DNA of 64,000 nucleotides from Alnus glutinosa (lineage: Eukaryota; Streptophyta; Magnoliopsida; Fagales; Betulaceae): the NCBI RefSeq assembly GCF_958979055.1, contig NC_084891.1:26745501-26809500 (forward strand), written 5' to 3'. This document shows positions 38,701-50,570 of the stretch, one piece after another. The position numbers and the translations under genes were made by a program. Positions within the stretch are counted from its first letter, which is position 1, and the number at the start of each line of letters is the position of its first letter. Below the pieces are notes generated by a model. It was not told where the DNA came from. It did no database searches and saw nothing but the letters and a program-made list of their open reading frames with translations.

Positions 38701-40996
38701 AATTAACAGAACTTAAAAATAGATGAACAAGAAACATGAATAATGGCATGAATAAGCAAATCAATTCTTTTTATTTTCTCTTTTATCCTTTAACTGTGGT
38801 TTAACCCTTTATAAACTCTAAACCGCTGTTACCCGTGAGCGGAGCACGTTGGCTTTTGTCACACAGACCTATGGACTCAGCCTGTCGTCACAGGGGAGAG
38901 TCGTTCCGAGTTGGGGATCTTCCCTAGGTGAAGGCCAACCTCGGCTGGTAGCACACATCAACACATGGTATGCTTGCCATGCTACCCTATGGGTACCAAT
39001 CCTAGCTGTAATAGTGCCTCAGGGTTAAACAGTTACTGCACATGAACGTTTTCTGTAATACTGTAGGCTCTGCTTTATCTGTATACTTTATTTCAAAACT
39101 GTAAGAGCCGTTTTCATAACTGTAGTCATGTGCAGAATTTAACTTTAAATCCTCTTTCCTTTCAAATCTGTATTCATAAATAGAGTCATATACTTTGAAA
39201 TTCTCTGTAATCATATCTTTGAAATGCTCTTTATCATAACTTTGAAATACTCTTATGCATAATCCATATCTTAAAAATGCTCTTAATCATAATTATAAAA
39301 ATGCATAAAATTGCATGAATAAAAACATATGAGAAATAACAGCTTGACATTTAAAATTTCACATAAATATAATGCTTTATAAAATTTTCCCAACATTTTT
39401 CCCAAAAGTTTTAGAATAAAATATTGTTGGGATTTTTCGGTGTTGTATCCCCTTACCTTGATAGCCCTTAACGTCAGAGTTGCTTTTACCTAAATAAAAC
39501 ACAAAGGTAAATTTTATTTAGAGGATATTCTGAAATTTAGATAGCCGTTATAACAGTTAATTATAAACCTTAAAAATCTAAATTAGAGCTAATACTTACA
39601 CTATCATTTTATTTATACCTTTTCTAAAAATTTATTCTATCTAATTAACAAAAAATAATCCCATAATTAATTCAGAAAAAATACCAAACCTAGAGATAAA
39701 TTAACTAATAAAACTTAAGTCTCAAAACTCTACAATTTCAACCCCAACTCACGGGTCTACCCAAAAACACAACAAACACAGGGTAAACTAATACTAACCT
39801 AAACAACACACCAAGAACCAAAATCTACACGGCATAGAACCACCAAAACCACATGGAATCCAATAACTCAAACCGGTTAACACAACAAACCTCTAAAACA
39901 ATATTAATTGGAACCTAAAGACTTCAAAGGCAATAACACTGAACCGGCCAAAATGACAATTCAAAACAGGAAACACACGGCCAGATTCTTCACCAAAACT
40001 CAGTGGCCGAAAAGCTCAAAGAACCACGAAACAAAACACCCATACAGTTGAAAACTGCACACACAAAATCTGCCAAAATCATCAACATCCCAAATTCACG
40101 GCACACACCCCAGCTCAAACCAACCAGAATTTTTTTCTTGAACTAAGAATTTTCCCACAACTCAACTGGTTTACCCCAAGAAATCTGCTCCCAAAATAAA
40201 ACCAAAATCAACCCAAAAATATAAAAGGACTAGAATTTCACTTACCCATGGAGAAAAATGGGTTTTCTATGGTATGGGTACCGGAAAACATCACCGGAAA
40301 AGTTCTCCGGTGACATTGCCGACGCAGGGCAGTGGCCTTCCGGCCCAGCGGCGCCGACCGCCCAGTCCGGTGGCCAACCCACCGACTGGGTCTTGAACCT
40401 TCCTCCCCTCTCTCTCTCGGTCAACACCCATTTCTCCCTTATCTCCACTCTCGTCTCCCTCTCTGATTGTGCAAGGAGAAAATGAAGAAGAACAAGTAGA
40501 GAAGAAAGAAGAAAAGAGGAAGGAAAAGAAGAAGAAGAAAGGAAAGAAGAAGAGAGAAAAAAATAAAAAAATAAAAAAAAATCAACGTGCTGCAGGGACA
40601 CGCACGATATTTTGAAAGAAGAGAAAGAAAAAAAATAAATAAATAAAGAATAAAATAAAAGAATAATATACATATGCCAAGATTATTAAAGAACTAAAGA
40701 ATAAAACGAAATGCACTAGAATTCAAGATAATACCTGTTCTGGTTTTGCTCTGGTTTTTTGCAAACTTTCTCAGTTCAGTGAAGAGGTGATGAAGTAGAA
40801 GAAGTAAGAGTCAAGGGTATAGATAATTTAGATAAAGTTGCGTACGTGTCTTAGGAGATAAGGCTTAAACAAAAGCAAAGAACTTGCAGATCCCGGCATT
40901 CACGGACAGCCATAATTAAACAGAAAAAAAAAATAAAAAAATCATGCTAAGAAATCTCATGCTAAACAAAAAAAATCTCACACGTCCATCTATACT

Positions 40997-41041
<45 letters not shown>

Positions 41042-41568
41042 ACCTATTATCTCATCTTAAAAAAAAATGTTTTAATTATTATTAGGGTGTTATACCGCAC
41101 ATGGTTAAATTGCGGAGGTGGGCCGGTGGAGGGTAAAACTGACACACTGTATAAATGATTCAAGCACCATGCTGCATTTGATCTATTTTCATGTTATTTA
41201 ACTGTTTCTTTACCTACTAAATAATTTGAAGTTATTTAGAATTTCTGAAAAAATATCATACTCTTGTTTGTTGTGTTTACCTTACTGAGTTGTCAAACTC
41301 ACTCATTTTTTTTCCCAATTCTTTTTCAGATGACACAATAAGACGAAGTTATTTCTTGTAAAGGTGTAGACCTCTCTAAGAGAAATTGATCGTTGTGGAC
41401 CGACCATTGTATAGTGTATATCCCTTTTATGAAGTTTATGGCTTTGTTATTAATTAATTATAGGTTATAATAATAAAATAGGAATTTACAATCTCTATAT
41501 TGTAAATGTACAAGTTATTAGCACTCAAGTTCGCGTTTCCCCTTATATCCCAAAACGGGGGCGTGATA
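35702..41568 (+). mobile_element. Solo-LTR-like unit 1 (own length ~2.84 kb), TSD TCTCC, host of unit 2
   Basis: It starts TGTAACACCCCGTATTTTAA and ends AAACGGGGGCGTGATA, so the termini are inverted (TGTAACACCCC / GGGGGCGTGATA). TCTCC flanks it at 35697-35701 and 41569-41573. It contains a TATA box ACTATAAAAGGAG at about 36329-36341 and, near the 3' end, TTACTGAGTTGTCAAACTCAC (41282-41305), a phrase I associate with plant LTRs. No gag/pol and no second direct LTR are seen. 5-bp duplication with TG...A ends fits a solo LTR; a LARD-like or otherwise unknown element is possible. Unit 2 interrupts it at 38073. Confidence 0.75.
38073..41094 (-). mobile_element. Solo-LTR-like unit 2 (3.02 kb, minus orientation), TSD CCGCA, nested in unit 1
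   Basis: The plus-strand start TGTCACGCCCCCGTTTTG equals the complement of the unit 1 end, and its plus-strand end TTAGGGTGTTATA corresponds to the unit 1 start. CCGCA flanks it at 38068-38072 and 41095-41099. GAGTTCGACAACTCAGTAAGG at 38581-38601 is the complement of the conserved phrase in unit 1. A 39-base T run sits at 41000-41038. The open frame 40242-40673 (minus) is low-complexity and not called as a gene. Confidence 0.75.
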
Positions 41569-41573
41569 TCTCC

Positions 41574-42084
41574 AACAAATTACCTGCAGGGTGCCAATGG
41601 TCATGCCAGAGAAAAATTCTGCTCCCATCCTCGACCTGAAATCGGATAAAAGTCTTTGCAACCTCCCTTATCTTGAGAAGCTTCTTCCAGCTCTAAGAAC
41701 AAGATTGTGGAACCAGAACCTGCCAAAGACTTCTACCTCTTAGCCAATTCAAATTAATCCAGGCCACCCACAAAGATCCAGCCTTAGTAAACAAACTCCA
41801 AATATGGTTTACCATAGAGGCCAGATTCCAATCAGCAACTCTTTTAAGCCCTAACCCCCCCCTCCTTAGGATAACAAAGATTACCCAAAAAGACTTTAGC
41901 CTTTGCCTTAACATCACTACCAGACCAAAGGAACCTATTGACTTTCTGTTCCAAAATCTGTACCACCTTCTTAGGCAAAAAAAAAAGATCCGAGCCCAAA
42001 ACATTTGCAGACTAACCAAAACATAGGAAAGGGGTTGTAATTTTCCTGCAAAAGACAGCTTCCTTACTAACCAAGAATCGAACA
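41574..42084 (-). pseudogene. LINE ORF2 reverse transcriptase C-terminal part
   Basis: The minus strand reads SWLVRKLSFAGKLQPLSYVL and LQMFWARIFF, the usual region downstream of the reverse transcriptase palm. A shift between the parts RRWYRFWNRKSIG and RRGGLGLKRVADWNLA implies frame damage near 41870-41960. It continues to SLFTKAGSLWVAWINLNWL before the insertion point at 41573. The upstream palm and endonuclease are absent because of 5' truncation. Confidence 0.8.
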
Positions 42085-42094
42085 AGGGATTGAG

Positions 42095-42780
42095 ATTGCA
42101 CCAACAACAGCATAGGAATGGCCAGTATGAGAAAAGGCAAAAGCATTTCAAGAATTCGAGTAACGAAATAGTTAATTAAAAGATGCCAAAAATTTATATT
42201 TATGTCGTGCTATTCTTAGATCATTTGCAAAAAAGAGACAATAAAGTTGAATTGTAAATATTGTTTCAAACCAACAACTTTAATACCATGATATTTGACG
42301 TCGTTTTCCTCATTCCTATAAACATGTCTCTATGCCCAAGGCGCCTCAAGCATAGATTAAGGTGCAAATTTGAAAATAATGCTATTAACTTTGAAACATG
42401 ATTCACATATATTTTTTATATATCTAATGTATATCTCTTTTTTAAATTAACTATTTGATTTGTAGGACCCACATGTAAGTCCTACAGATTTTATGATTGA
42501 TTTCAAAAAAATAAACGTAAATAAAATGTATAAAAAATGTAAAAGGATCATTTTCATTAATTTTTGCATACGCGCCCAATCTTTTACCCACAGCACATTA
42601 AATGTCTGCCCCTTACTTTTCCCAAAGCCCTCTCTACTATCTATTTCACATTTAACCATAAATAATATTTATCTTTTTCTCACCAACACTTCTATTCAAG
42701 CCCTCTTTACTATCCCTTTCCCTACTTACTTTTCCCAAAACTCATTTTCTCTCTCTCTCTCTCTCTCTCTTCAACTACCG
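42095..42780. other. Intergenic, contains MITE C copy 3 and a CT repeat
   Basis: About 42410-42550 is a diverged family C MITE (TATATCTAATGTATATCTC, TTTAAATTAACTA, mirrored by AAATAAAATGTATAAAAAATG). A (CT)n tract lies at 42749-42769. No gene seen. Confidence 0.5.
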
Positions 42781-42986
42781 CGTAACACCCTAGTCCCATA
42801 TTGAGAATAGATGAATAGCTCACATAGAGTGAGTGATTTATAAGAGATAGATGAGTGCTAAATCCCACATTGCCTAGTTACTAGGTGAAACTGGGCTTTA
42901 TAATAGATTATAGGAAAGCTCCAAATTGACTAGTCCTTTTGGGTGATAGTACAGATGTAGCTAGCGCTTTTCCTTGGGTCGTTACA
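42781..42986 (+). mobile_element. Short LTR/TRIM-like unit, 206 bp
   Basis: It begins CGTAACACCCTAGTCCCATATTG and ends TTGGGTCGTTACA, the inverted ends typical of short plant LTRs with the first T changed to C. The interior has CCCACATTGCCTAG and GGGCTTTATAA. Flanking 5-mers (TACCG and ACAGA) do not match, so the element may be old or the ends slightly misplaced. Confidence 0.5.
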
Positions 42987-43086
42987 ACAGACATCAACAG
43001 TAGCACGGAAAGCCATTCTAGTCAATTTCCCATTCAAAGCAGCAACACTTTACCAACAGCATTCACATAAAAAATTTGGAATTAGT

Positions 43087-43440
43087 TGTAACGCCCCGCC
43101 TTTTACAAAAAGGCGTAAGTGAAAATTTCGATTTTCACGTGACATTACTACAACATCAGAGTTATAAATTGGTAGCGGAATATAATTTATCCAACAGACT
43201 TGGATTAAATAACACATCAGAGCTTTTAAATTAAATACCTCTAGACATTCATTAGAAAATACTTAGAACAAATACATGGAAACATGTGTCCATAGTGACA
43301 CAAGAATATACATGAAAATTATTAGCAATCTTGTCAACATAAAATGCTGTAAACACAGAAGACTACAAACAAAATACGAACTATGTATCTTTAACTTGAA
43401 GACCACTCGAGCTCTAATCTTTGTCTATAGACCTGCACCA

Positions 43441-43538
<98 letters not shown>

Positions 43539-46218
43539 ACACAAAACAACCTAAGTGAGTCCACTGTTTCCCATAATAATATGAATGCTGATTTACTAAT
43601 AAATGCCACATAATGCAAATATGGTTTTATAGTCACGTATATATGCAATATATAATCCGTGGTAGCTAATCACAGTCATATATTAAATGTATACCTAACC
43701 ATAAAACAGTAATATGACAGTTTTAAATGCAAGGCTTAATTATCAATTTTATGCACTCCTCTCGTGAAGGAACCAACGGTCCGGATTAGCGTGTCACGGG
43801 AGCCAACGGTCCCAATTGGTAATACCATCAACACCCCAGCTGTATTAGCCAACTCTCACATTTATTAGTTTGTTACTGGAATCCAAAGGTCCCAGCAGAC
43901 TATGAGCCAAAGGTCATAACCCGTTTATTTATTAAGTGTCACGGAAGCCAAAGGTTCCACTGGCAGCCATCACCCCCCCGCTGCATACCAGCTTTGTTAT
44001 TAACCATTTTAGTTAAAAATAGAAAACATGTAAGATCACATGCGCAAACAAATAAATAAAGCAGTAAACACAATATCATGAAAAAATCCACCAGCTTCGT
44101 CCTCAGTAAGTATAGAGATACTTACTGTTCTCTGCTACAAAGAGAGATCCACGGAATAAAGACTGCACAGTTATATACATTTGATAATATATTAGTATAA
44201 AATACTAAGAACCTATTTGAACATTTTATCACTTTCGACTTACAAATCACTAATCCCAATTTCTAATGTCGCTTAGATATTATAACGGCATAAAATAGGT
44301 TAATTATATTACCACATATTTTATGCGGACATTATTACGGCATTTATTAATTAATATCCACAATATCCTTTTAAGTAAAACGGTATTATAAAAGCTTATC
44401 TGTTTTTGTACCAAATCAACATAGTGACTCGATTAATATAATTAATTGGTTTTATATTTTAAGAGTACCCAAGCGGTACAATATAAATAATCCTTATTTT
44501 AATCTTATTATAAAATTTGGGTGGAATAACGGCATTAGTGTTACTAATACCTAAAAATACTTTTAGAATTTTTGGCGGCATAACAGCACTTTTGTAAAAT
44601 ATTACTTTTTACTCGGGCATCACAACGGCATGCTTTATTAATTAACTACTCCGCTTCAAATATCCTGTTTTAAAACAAAATAAAACACTTTATAAGACTA
44701 GAATACTAATAACTTACAACATAATACAATAGCTTTAAAAGCCATGAAAGAATAAACTAAAACTTACCAAATGTTAAGAAAATGGTGCACCACCGTCCAA
44801 GTGACAAAAATAAGTTTCTTTCCTTTATTTATTATTGTTTGCCCTTTCTTTTCTACTCTTATCTTTTCTTTCTTTCTTTTTGCTTGTTGACCGAACAAGA
44901 GGCCAAGGGGAACACATATGTAATAAAGAGAAATCAAAATAATAGAAATAGGAAGAACTTACGGAGAGAAAAGTGAGTCCTCTTCTTGTCTTTTTATTTT
45001 GTTCTTATCCTCTTTTTTACTCCAAAGACCACACACACAAGGAGAGGAAGAGAATAGCTTACGGTGGAGAGCTGAAAGGCTTAGAGTCCACAGTGAAGGT
45101 CGTGTACAGCAGAGAGGAAGAGAGAGGTAAGAACTTGGTTTTGTGTTTTTCTTTTCTTTTGACTGAAACAGAGAGAGGGAGAATTGAGAGTTTTTGTTCC
45201 TGTTCTGGTTCAAGCACTGACCGAAAGAGAGGAGGACAGCTGCTGTTTGGGTACCGACCAAGAGTGAGGGAAGAAGAAGGCCTAGAGCTCTTGCTCTTCC
45301 TGCTGCTGTAAAACCAGAAAAACACAGAGAAAGGAGGAGAAGTTGCAGAAAATGGAGAAAGAATGAAGAAGGAGATGTGCGAAGAACCAAAGGGGCTGCA
45401 CCTCTTCTTTTATACAAACCTTGGAAGGTTCAGATCACTTTAAGCCATCCTTGATCAACGGCTGAGGACTTTGCAGGTGTGCGTTGAGTTCAGAATATCT
45501 CTCAAGAAGAATAAGAATCAGAGAAGGGGAGCTGCATCTTTCTTGGACGGTTGGATACATTTGGGATTGAGTAATCAATGGCTGGGGAAGATGGCAGGTG
45601 GTCGACGAGTGTCAAGGCCAGCTATGAAGCAATCATTACAAACTTAATATCTACTATCTCTAACCAACTACTTAGTTCATTTCTAACAAAAATGCAAATT
45701 GACTTATCATCAAGACTTGCTTAAGGACTAAGGTTGGGATTCAACGGTGCTGGGGTGAAATATTGATGGGCTGAGTAACGTGTAGGCTGTCATGTGGACT
45801 GGGTTGTGAACGTGTGGGCTGAGCCTCGCATGGGTTGGGCTGGGTTTTTTAAAAGATAGAAATGGGCCCACAAATGATATAAATGAATTTTCGTCCTATT
45901 CAGAAGTGTAATTTTTCGCGGATGTTTTCGGGTATTAAACGGAGTCCAAAAATTATGAAATTCGGAGGGTAGCTAGAGGATTACAAGAAGAGCGTTCTGG
46001 TTTTTGAATCGACCAAAACGGAGTTCGTTTGACCCTATTTTCATCGTTCCAAAGTTTAAAGTTCGTTTGAACTTTTATTAAACTAAAATTATAAACGCTT
46101 CTTCAAAAATGAATATTTATTTTCATAAATATTCATATTTATTCTTTTGCCTTACTATTAGGTCTTAAATCATATTTTAAGATATTAAAATCAATATCTT
46201 AAAATATGGGGTATTACA
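43087..46218 (-). mobile_element. Solo-LTR-like unit 3 (3.13 kb, minus orientation), TSD TTAGT
   Basis: The plus-strand start TGTAACGCCCCGCC and end ATGGGGTATTACA are inverted. On the minus strand it opens TGTAATACCCCATATTTTAAG, aligning with the unit 1 start. TTAGT flanks it at 43082-43086 and 46219-46223. A TATA box (GTATAAAAGAAG on the minus strand, about 45403-45414) lies about 800 bp from the start, comparable to unit 1. It holds an 86-bp TA microsatellite (43444-43529). No coding domain or second LTR was found. Confidence 0.78.
43444..43529. repeat. (TA)43 microsatellite
   Basis: A pure TA run of 86 bp within LTR-like unit 3. The IYIYIY open frames in both directions derive from it. 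Confidence 0.97.
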
Positions 46219-46223
46219 TTAGT

Positions 46224-46609
46224 GCTTTAGTTATCACAACCCGGATGACAAATCTTCAAAGCTGCAGAAATACAAATTGAATGTTGTTCAGCAGCCAAAG
46301 GTACAAATTTGGAATCTTCAATTAACTCACCAAGGACTCTTGTTAGATGAAGATAATTATGGAGAAACAAAGCAGTTATAGAAGCATCAATAAGATAAGA
46401 TTGAAACTTTAAGTAAATAAACCGCAACCATTCTTTAAGTAAATAGAAGTTCTTCAAAGCTAGGAATTCTTATGTTTTGATAGAAATTTCATGAAACAAA
46501 TAAATAAATGCTTATACATCCACCTTAGAAACTAATCCGCAGTAGCACTCCATTCTGAATGTGGAATGAATCATAACAAAAAAAAAAAAAAAAAAAAACT
46601 ACAACATAC
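46224..46609. other. Flank of the spermine-synthase relic; unexplained 76-codon frame
   Basis: A minus-strand open frame (46457-46227) reads LHNYLHLTRVLGELIEDS and ends HPGCDN. It does not match any family I know and has no exon borders of quality. It may be part of the relic gene's former intron. Confidence 0.3.
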
Positions 46610-46863
46610 CCACAGGATCTGATGAATCGACAATGATAACGTCATACTTCCCTTTGGGTGCATGTCCAAGAAAATCAGCAGTTGTCAAAAATAAAACATA
46701 TGATTAACCACAGGCACACAACCTTACACCCAGGCCAATTCAACAGAAACCAAAAAAGGGAAAAAAGCAATCACACTATTTTGAACATACCATCACCAAT
46801 ATTAAAGTGAATGCGAGGATCCTCAAAGCCAACAGTTAACTCAGGAAAAAACTTTTTAGAGAC
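46610..46863 (-). pseudogene. Spermine/spermidine synthase-like gene fragment, two exons
   Basis: Exon a (46863-46791) encodes [17 protein letters not shown] followed by a GDG end. Exon b (46681-46610) encodes ADFLGHAPKGKYDVIIVDSS and DPVG, the aminopropyltransferase core with the catalytic Asp in VDSSDP. This matches plant spermine/spermidine synthases, closer to spermine synthase from memory. The exon a boundaries are good (TTTTAG acceptor, GTATG donor), but the exon b acceptor reads GACAA instead of an AG, consistent with a G-to-A change. Upstream GGDGG and downstream CTQAESxW exons are absent. It is a relic, not a working gene. Confidence 0.8.
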
Positions 46864-47982
46864 CTAAAATAAAAGAAATCAAGCCAATCAATTCATTTAA
46901 AAAATAAATAAAAAATCAGCATCACGTAAATACCATCAAACTTGTTTGAGCATTATAGAGGTCTCGTGAACAAAATGCCATCCATGAATCAAAGGTGGAT
47001 TAAGCTAGGTGAAAATAAGGGCTCCATACGGCCAATAACTCATTTCCACCATAAGGACAAGGCAGAAAAGAAAACTCATTTACCCAGAAAATTTACAACA
47101 TAAAAACTTGTTCCACAACACCATAATTGGTCATCTTAACAGAAAACACCTAGAAAATTTTACCCATTTTCGAAATCAAACAAAACAACCCATCAATTCT
47201 TACTATAATCGGTCAAATAAGAGTACCCATCAAGATTTCAAAATATATACCCATTCAGCTATAACAAAATCAACATACCAAATTAACCAAATCAAAGAGG
47301 AACATTAAACCGGTTGCTACCCAAACACAAAGAGGAAGACCCGTTCGGTCAACATACACCAAAAATCACCAAAACACCATAACTCAACTTCAAAGGAAAA
47401 GGAAAAGCATATGTTAAAGCTCCAATACTCTCAATAGGCCAACACAGAAAATCAAAGGAGAGATCTAAACAAATCCAATACAAGGGAAAGAGAAATCTCA
47501 CAAATCCAAGCAAGGCGGAACCCACTGCCCTAGCTGCTGCCTCCACGCCACGACGGTGACCCAGCCATCACATCTCGAAAAATCGCACCACCCACGGCCA
47601 AAAACCCACCTACCACACACGTGTTCTCTCTATTTCTCTATCTCTCTCTAAGCTCATCAAGTATGTGTGTGAAGAAGAAAGGAGAAGGGAGAAATAGAGA
47701 GGAGGTCATGCGAGAGAATCAGAGAGAAGAGAGGAAGAAAGAAAATGAAAAGAGAGAAAAGGGAAGGAGGAGTCGGCTGGGGCATGTGAAGCCGAGAGAA
47801 AGAAAGGGGAAGAAGAAAAGAAAAGTGCGAAACTTTTTGAAAAACAACAATGGGCGTGCGCGGGGGACATGAAAAATTTCGTCTCCAGTGCGCCCCTTCC
47901 AAAACGAAGTCGTTTTGGGAGAAAAAAAGGACTCCAATTAGAGTCGTTTTTGCCCAAAAAAAGCTCCAATTGAATATTAAAA

Positions 47983-48014
<32 letters not shown>

Positions 48015-48239
48015 CAACAACAACAACAACAACAATAACTATATTTTTTTGCTATATGACAAAAATTTTGTTAATAATTTTTTTTAAAAAAAAATTACAA
48101 AAAGTGTGATTTTCTAAAATGATTAAATCTTTTTTTTTTTTATTTAAATGAGTTCAAATTTTATTTCGGAAAAAGATTAAAAAAAAAAAGTAAAATAAAA
48201 TTGTAATCAATTGAGATATAAAATTTTAAAATATAATAC
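46864..48239. other. Intergenic; purine-rich leader-like DNA and (AAT)/(AAC) repeats
   Basis: The stretch 47330-47900 is richer in G+C and purine tracts (GAGAGAAAGG) and could be the former 5' end of the spermine-synthase-like gene read on the minus strand. The 65-codon minus frame at 47546-47349 matches no family. (AAT)n and (AAC)n lie at about 47982-48035. Confidence 0.4.
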
Positions 48240-49560
48240 ACTTGGATCGATCAGATATTCTATCTATCCTATGATCATGTCACAATCGATTGGACTAGTA
48301 CTTATTAGGATCAATCGCATGTTAGATCGAACATTCATAATGTAAAGTTTGATTGATCGAACTCTATCACGATCAATCGGACTAATTAATGCACTATGAT
48401 CGATCGGATGGTATATCGATCATATTATTCTATCATGATCGATCAGACTACTACACTATGATCAATCGGACATTCGATCGAACATTCATTGTGGCAAGTC
48501 TGGTCGATTGGACTCTATCATAATTAATTAGACTAATGCAATAGGTTCAATCGGATGTTTGATTGATTGGAGTAATACACTTTGATCGATCAGATATTCT
48601 ATTGATCCTATGATTCTGTCACGATCGATCGAACTAGTACTTATTAGGATCAATCACACGTTAGATTGAACATTCATTGTGTCAAGTTTGATTGATCGAA
48701 CTCTATCACAAACGATCGGACTAATTAATGCACTATAATCGAACATGACAAAACCCTTTGATTGTATAACAAATAATCGTTTAAAATTAATAGTTCAACA
48801 ACCAATTAATTAAGATTTAAAATATTGATCGATCGGAGTAATATACTTGGATCAATCAGATCTTATCTCAATCCTATGATCCTATCATGGTCGATCGGAC
48901 TAGTACTTACGATTAATCGCACGTTAGATCAAACATTCACTGTGTCAAGTTTGATTGATCGAACTCTATCACGATCGATCAGACTAATTAATGCACTATG
49001 ATCGATCGATCGAACTAATTAATGCACTATGATCGAACATGACAAAACCCTTTGATTGTATAACAAATAATCGTTTAAAATTAATTGTTCAACAACCAAT
49101 TAATTAAGATTTAAAACATTGATCGATCAAAGTAATATGCTTGGATCGATCAGATCTTCTATCGATCTTATGATCCTATCATGATCGATCGAACTAGTAC
49201 TTACGATCCATCAAATGTTAAATCGAACATTCACTGTGTCAAGTTTGATTGATCAAACTCTTTCACGATCGAACTGACTAATTAATGCACTATGATCGAA
49301 CATGACAAAACCCTTTGATTGTATAACAAATAATCGTTTAAAATTAATTGTTCAACAGCTAATTAAATAAGATTTAAAATATTGATCGATCGGAGTAATA
49401 TATTGGGATCGATCAGATCTTCTATTGATCCTGTGATCCTATTATGATCGATCGGACTAGTACTTACGATAAATCGCACGTTAGATCGAACATTCATTAT
49501 GTCAGGTTTGATCGATAGAAATCTATCACGATTGATCAGACTAATGCACTATGATAGATC
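48240..49560. repeat. GATC-rich tandem array, long-unit domain (~260-340 bp units)
   Basis: Five copies of a long unit begin near 48240, 48580, 48845, 49138 and 49400, each with a GGATCGATCAGAT(A/C)TT-like start, then CTATGATC, GGACTAGTACTTA, CACGTTAGATCGAACATTCA and GTGTCAAGTTTGATTGATCG. Later units also share CAAAACCCTTTGATTG and CAACAACCAATTAATTAAG. The array is saturated with GATC and ATCGAT words. No coding capacity. Confidence 0.85.
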
Positions 49561-50570
49561 GGATGGTCTATCGATCATATTATTCTATCATGATCAATTA
49601 GACTACTACATTATGATGGATCGGACTTTCGATCAATTATGATAGATTATCCAATTGATCATGATATGTCAATAGGATCAATAGATCATTCGATTAATCA
49701 TGAAAGATCAATAGGATCGGTAGATCATCCGATCAATCACGGTGGATCATCCGATCGATCATGATAGATCAATAGGATCGATAGATCATCCGATTAATCA
49801 TGATAGATCAATATGATTGATAGATCGTCCGATCAATCGTGATAGATTAATAGGATCGATAAATCATTCGATCGATCATGATAGATCAATATGATTGATA
49901 GATCATCCGATTGATCATGAAAGATCAATAGGATCGATAGATCATCCGATCGATCATGATGAATCTATAGGATCGATAGATCATACTATCGATCTTGATA
50001 GATCAATATGATTGATAGATCATCTAATGATCATCCGATCGATCAGTAGGATCGATAGATCATTCGATCGATCATGATAGATTAATAGGATCAATAGATC
50101 ATCCGATCAATCATGGTAGATCATCTGATCGATCATGATAGATTATCCAATCAATCTTTCTATCATGATCATATTGATAGATCATATAATCAATCATGGT
50201 AGATCATCCGATCGATCAGTAGGATCGATAGATCATTCGATCGACCATGATAGATCAATAGGATCGATAGATCATCCGATCGATCATGATAAATTAATAG
50301 GATCAATAGATCATCTGATCAATCATGGTAGATCATCTGATCGATCATGCTAGATCATCCAATCAATCTTTCTATCATGAAAGATCAATAGGATCGATAA
50401 ATCATCCAATCGATCATGATAGATCCATAGGATCGATAGATCATCCGATCGATCATGATAGATCAATAGGATCGATAGATCATCCGATAGATCAATAGGA
50501 TCGATTGATCCATAGGATCAATAGATTATCCGATCGATCATGATAGATCCATATGATCGATAGATCATCT
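49561..50570. repeat. GATC-rich minisatellite, ~39-bp unit
   Basis: The unit is about 39 bp: ATAGATCATCCGATCGATCA followed by TGATAGATCAATAGGATCG, repeated roughly two dozen times with point changes and small indels, and larger internal duplications (for example 50040-50110 against 50200-50300). It follows directly on the long-unit domain. Confidence 0.88.

Larger units (their letters stand above)
34771..42094 (-). mobile_element. 5'-truncated LINE (minus strand) split by nested insertions; 10-bp target duplication
   Basis: AGGGATTGAG occurs at 34771-34780 and 42085-42094 and brackets the LINE. Its 3' end is the T run at 34783-34793 (poly(A) on the minus strand). The LINE's own sequence is only about 1.4 kb (42084-41574 and 35696-34781), separated by the LTR-like unit 35702-41568. 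It belongs to a different LINE lineage from the one at 14.5-21 kb, judging by its zf-RVT region. Confidence 0.85.

Noticed and set aside
40242..40673. 143-codon minus-strand frame
   Set aside because: Low-complexity Ser/Phe/Leu stretch within LTR-like unit 2, no family.
43276..43648. Open frames with IYIYIY runs
   Set aside because: Translation of the TA microsatellite inside LTR-like unit 3.
44959..45417. 152-codon minus-strand frame
   Set aside because: Ser/Leu-rich reading of a purine-rich leader within LTR-like unit 3; no family features.
47349..47546. 65-codon hydrophobic minus-strand frame
   Set aside because: Possibly former leader of the spermine-synthase relic; nothing supports translation.
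49561..50570. CRISPR-like array
   Set aside because: Units are contiguous and degenerate without spacers, in a plant nuclear context; it is a minisatellite.
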